Shown here in pieces: positions 60,891-64,000 of a stretch of 64,000 bases of DNA (position 1 is its first letter; each line of letters begins with the position of its first letter). The notes under the pieces are model-generated. The model saw only the letters and a program-made list of their open reading frames with translations, did no database searches and was not told the DNA's origin. A program made the position numbers and the translations under genes. The stretch is from Polynucleobacter sp. KF022 (lineage in GTDB: Bacteria; Pseudomonadota; Gammaproteobacteria; Burkholderiales; Burkholderiaceae): assembly GCF_027924105.1 (NCBI RefSeq), contig NZ_AP026972.1, positions 1,798,001 to 1,862,000 on the forward strand, given 5' to 3'.

Positions 60891-63569
60891 GTGGCAACTA
60901 AAGCAACTACCAAAAAAAGCAGTTCAAAGACTACCGCAGGTGATCACCCTAAGGCACTCATCATTGCTGAGAAGCCTTCTGTTGCCAATGACATTGCTAA
61001 GGCCCTAGGCGGCTTTACAAAATATGAAGACTATTTTGAAAGCGATGAATTTCTGATTTCTTCTGCAGTGGGCCATTTATTAGAGATCGCTGCTCCAGAA
61101 GAGTTTGACGTAAAGCGTGGCAAGTGGTCTTTTGCCAATCTGCCAGTGGTGCCTCCATATTTTGATTTGCGTCCGATTGCCAAAACAGAGTCACGCCTAA
61201 AGGTTTTACAAAAGCTTATTAAGCGCAAAGATGTCAACGCACTTATTAATGCATGCGATGCTGGGCGAGAAGGTGAGTTGATTTTCCGTTTGATTGCGCA
61301 ACATGCAAAAGCATCTCAATCTATTAAACGCCTGTGGCTGCAATCGATGACACCGGCAGCAATTCGTGATGGTTTTGCCAACTTACGAACTGATGAAGAT
61401 ATGCAGCCTCTTGCAGATGCGGCGCGTTGTCGCTCTGAAGCAGATTGGCTAGTTGGCATCAATGGCACTCGCGCAATGACCGCATTTAATAGCAAAAGTG
61501 GTGGATTCTTTTTAACAACCGTAGGCCGCGTACAAACTCCGACACTCTCTATTGTTGTCGAGCGCGAAGAACTCATCCGTAAATTTATCTCCAAAGACTA
61601 CTGGGAAGTGAAAGCAGAATTCATTGCTGCAGCAGGCGTCTATGAGGGTCGTTGGTTTGATCCGAAGTTTAAAAAAGATGCTGCCGAACCAGATGCTCGC
61701 GAGAATCGCTTATGGAGCGAAGCAGCTGCACAAAGCATCGTAGCGGCATGTCGTGACAAAAAAGCAAACGTAACTGAAGAAGCCAAGCCAGCCACACAGC
61801 TTGCCCCTCAGCTATTCGACTTAACTAGTTTGCAGCGCGAAGCGAATGCGCGCTTTGGCTTCTCCGCAAAAAATACATTAGGTCTTGCACAAGCCTTATA
61901 TGAGCGTCACAAAGTATTAACGTATCCGCGTACTGATGCAAAAGCACTGCCAGAAGATTATCTCGATACGGTTAAACAAACCATGGAGAACCTCTCTGAG
62001 CATTCGCAAGACTATCGTGCATTTGCCAAACAAATTCTGCAGGGCGATCCCAAGGATCCAAAAACTAAGGCGGGCTACGGATGGATTAAACCGAACAAGC
62101 GCATTTTCGATAACTCCAAAATTTCCGATCACTTTGCGATCATTCCTACTCTAGAAACACCGAAGAGCTTGAGTGAGCCAGAGGCAAAACTTTACGATTT
62201 GGTAGTGCGTCGCTTCTTGGCGGTGTTTTATCCCGCTGCAGAATTCCGCGTTACTACTCGTATTACAGAGGCCTCAGGACACCACTTTAAAACTGAGGGG
62301 CGTGTGCTCGTAAACCCAGGCTGGCTAACGGTCTACGGCAAATCCAATCAGGCGGATGATGAGCTAGTTCCGGTCCAAGAGGGCGAATCCGTTCAAACCG
62401 AATCCATCGCTGCAGTACCACTAAAAACAAAACCACCAGCACGCTATACAGAAGCAACATTGCTCTCCGCAATGGAAAGTGCTGGTAAGTGGGTAGATGA
62501 TGATGAGATGCGCGAAGCCATGGCTGAAAAGGGCTTGGGCACACCAGCAACACGGGCGGCAATTATTGAAGGGCTACTGGCTGAAAAATATATCGTACGC
62601 GAAGCGCGTGAGCTAATACCAACAGCCAAAGCATTTCAGCTAATGACTTTATTGCGCGGTTTAGATGTTGAAGAGCTGACTCGACCTGATTTGACTGGCA
62701 GTTGGGAGAACAAACTTTCTCTCATCGAGCAAGGCAAGATGAATCGCGATACCTTCATGCAAGAGATCGCGCAAATGACTCAGCGTATTGTGAAGCGCGC
62801 TAAAGAATACGACAGCGATACCATCCCCGGCGACTATGTCACGATGACCACGCCATGCCCGCACTGTAAGGGCCCGGTGAAAGAAAACTACCGTCGTTTT
62901 GCTTGCGAAAAGTGTGGCTTTACTATCAGCAAAACACCCGGTGGACGTGCGTTTGAATATCCTGAAGTTGAGGAGTTGCTGCGTGAAAAAACCATTGGTC
63001 CGCTACAAGGCTTCCGCAGCAAAATGGGAAGGCCATTTGCAGCAATCATTAAGTTAAGCGAAATTCCAGAGGACGACAAAGACTATCCAAACGCTGGTTT
63101 CAAGCTCGAGTTTGATTTTGGTAATACACAAGATGACGAAACTGAAGCGGTTGATTTCACAGGCCGCCAAGCATTAGGCGTTTGTCCGAAATGCTCTGGT
63201 GCTGTTTATGAAGATGGCATGCGCTACGTTTGCGAAAACAATACTGGCCCTAGTAAATCGTGTGATTTCAAAACCGGCAAGGTTGTTTTGCAACAAGAAG
63301 TTTCGCCAGAGCAAGTTCAGAAATTGTTGAAAGAAGGCAAAACGGATCTTCTAACCAACTTTAAGTCGAACCGGACAGGGCGTGGGTTTAAGGCCTATTT
63401 AGCCTTAGATTCTGCGGGCAAAATTGGTTTTGAATTTGAAGCTAAAGCCCCCAAAGCGGAGGGGGCCGCTAAAGCCCCTGCGAAGAAACGGGCGGGTGCA
63501 AGTGCAGCAACTAAATCAGCTGCAAAACCTAAGCGCGCTAGCAAAGCAAAGTCATCCTCTAGCAGCTGA
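60891..63569 (+). CDS. topB: DNA topoisomerase III-like type IA topoisomerase
   Basis: 892 residues from GTG at 60891. The toprim domain starts LIIAEKPSVANDIAKALGG, the TopB form, and has NACDAGREGELIFRL. The active-site tyrosine lies in LTYPRTDAKALPEDY (about 344). Two C-terminal zinc-ribbon regions (CPHCKGPV...CEKCGF and CPKCSGAV...C) and a Lys/Ala/Ser-rich basic tail of about 45 residues follow. It probably relaxes or decatenates DNA. The tail is encoded opposite the end of mnmC. Confidence 0.9.
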   Translation: MATKATTKKSSSKTTAGDHPKALIIAEKPSVANDIAKALGGFTKYEDYFESDEFLISSAVGHLLEIAAPEEFDVKRGKWSFANLPVVPPYFDLRPIAKTESRLKVLQKLIKRKDVNALINACDAGREGELIFRLIAQHAKASQSIKRLWLQSMTPAAIRDGFANLRTDEDMQPLADAARCRSEADWLVGINGTRAMTAFNSKSGGFFLTTVGRVQTPTLSIVVEREELIRKFISKDYWEVKAEFIAAAGVYEGRWFDPKFKKDAAEPDARENRLWSEAAAQSIVAACRDKKANVTEEAKPATQLAPQLFDLTSLQREANARFGFSAKNTLGLAQALYERHKVLTYPRTDAKALPEDYLDTVKQTMENLSEHSQDYRAFAKQILQGDPKDPKTKAGYGWIKPNKRIFDNSKISDHFAIIPTLETPKSLSEPEAKLYDLVVRRFLAVFYPAAEFRVTTRITEASGHHFKTEGRVLVNPGWLTVYGKSNQADDELVPVQEGESVQTESIAAVPLKTKPPARYTEATLLSAMESAGKWVDDDEMREAMAEKGLGTPATRAAIIEGLLAEKYIVREARELIPTAKAFQLMTLLRGLDVEELTRPDLTGSWENKLSLIEQGKMNRDTFMQEIAQMTQRIVKRAKEYDSDTIPGDYVTMTTPCPHCKGPVKENYRRFACEKCGFTISKTPGGRAFEYPEVEELLREKTIGPLQGFRSKMGRPFAAIIKLSEIPEDDKDYPNAGFKLEFDFGNTQDDETEAVDFTGRQALGVCPKCSGAVYEDGMRYVCENNTGPSKSCDFKTGKVVLQQEVSPEQVQKLLKEGKTDLLTNFKSNRTGRGFKAYLALDSAGKIGFEFEAKAPKAEGAAKAPAKKRAGASAATKSAAKPKRASKAKSSSSS

Positions 63570-64000
63570 GCAGTAATAAGCTTAGCTGCTAGAGCGGACC
63601 ATAAAATTCCTCGCGACCCTAGAGCGGTAGCTAAAAATATTCCTGGGCGCTGAGCGAGGGCGCCGATGATAGGTAAACGATCGCCCGCAACACAGCGAAT
63701 GCCAACGAATTCACCAACTTTGATTAGCGAGCTAAGGTCGCCATTTTCATAGGCTACTAAGCCCCGGGCCTGTTCGCGATTAAAGTTGTCGCTTTCATCT
63801 CTCGAGGAAAGATCATCTACACCCTCATCAAAGCTAGAGCCAACGATCCATTGATAACTGCCGCCCTCTGAACGCGATGCAGGCAAACAGTATCCATCCC
63901 CAGAAATGCCAACTCTAGGCAACCTCTTAGCCCAAGGATTGCTTTCTTCAATAGAAAAAATGCTCAGTTGCCCGCGAACAGGCTTTAAGGGCAAACGAAC
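63395..64000 (-). CDS. mnmC: MnmC C-terminal FAD oxidoreductase domain (partial, runs off the right edge)
   Basis: About 200 residues with a stop at 63395. LPLKPVRGQLSIF, GISGDGYCLPAS, IVGSSFDEG, NREQARG, FVGIRCVAGDRLPIIGAL and FLATALGSRGILWSALAAKL are the FAD-dependent domain of MnmC, which converts cmnm5U to nm5U at tRNA wobble positions. The frame continues past the edge, so the true start is outside. The last 58 codons overlap topB on the other strand; DDFALLARLGFAADLVAALA and PARFF still match the family end. Confidence 0.9.
   Translation of the reverse strand, partial: VRLPLKPVRGQLSIFSIEESNPWAKRLPRVGISGDGYCLPASRSEGGSYQWIVGSSFDEGVDDLSSRDESDNFNREQARGLVAYENGDLSSLIKVGEFVGIRCVAGDRLPIIGALAQRPGIFLATALGSRGILWSALAAKLITAQLLEDDFALLARLGFAADLVAALAPARFFAGALAAPSALGALASNSKPILPAESKAK

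Noticed and set aside
1..64000. CRISPR arrays, prophage or insertion sequences
   Set aside because: No spaced short repeats, transposase or phage genes were seen anywhere in the window.

Overview
The window looks like one chromosomal stretch of a betaproteobacterium of the Burkholderiaceae, most likely Polynucleobacter or a close relative. This rests on moderate GC, compact gene spacing, and gene content and order: argB-slmA-metX-metW, gatC-gatA-gatB, mreBCD-mrdA-rodA, and def-fmt-htpX-rsmB-DUF4390 followed by an NtrY/NtrX-like pair. A DksA without its zinc cysteines, a Bug-type solute receptor and an ahcY-metF unit under an S-adenosylhomocysteine (SAH) riboswitch fit the same group. No database search was possible, so the genus is an inference.

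Layout. 1-6.98 kb: folate/pterin genes (folB end, pteridine-reductase-like SDR, formyl-THF cyclo-ligase), a MidA-type methyltransferase, CCA-adding enzyme and a Slt-type lytic transglycosylase. 6.98-10.7 kb: the methyl cycle (metF, ahcY, metK) with a SAH riboswitch and a ribosome-site-sequestering hairpin before ahcY. 10.9-15.1 kb: two lipid A acyltransferases, dapF, pyrE, xth. 15.1-22.5 kb: an AmpG-like permease, metW-metX-slmA-argB, dksA, a COG0523 GTPase and xerC. 22.5-26.4 kb: a DUF484 protein and gatB-gatA-gatC. 26.5-32.1 kb: the rod-shape operon. 32.1-38.9 kb: HU, an LpxO-like hydroxylase, beta-carbonic anhydrase, a third LpxL-family acyltransferase, a phosphoesterase, a Ser/Thr kinase fused to a universal-stress domain, and a pseudouridine synthase. 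38.9-40.6 kb: prfC, which seems to start at AUU.

40.6-52.5 kb is the accessory part: small lipoproteins, transporters, enzymes, a tandem glycine riboswitch facing unexpected small reading frames, and a catabolic-looking lyase/Bug/GntR module with a strong operator. At its right end lies an intact tRNA-Phe whose 3' half plus terminator recurs, in degenerate form, three more times in the same orientation (47.6, 48.3 and 51.7 kb). Each remnant sits just behind the 3' end of a minus-strand gene. This is the most unusual structure in the window: it looks like repeated integration at a tRNA with no integrase left, or a cassette-like array separated by tRNA-derived repeats.

52.6-64 kb returns to core genes on the minus strand (ntrX, ntrY, DUF4390, rsmB, htpX, fmt, def), then dprA and a topoisomerase III on the plus strand. 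The topoisomerase 3' end overlaps the end of a minus-strand mnmC that runs off the window.

Several starts were moved from the longest open frame: ahcY, gatB, hup, def, dprA, prfC, the cyclo-ligase and others. Two 50-codon lipoprotein genes and the partial folB were read directly from the bases.
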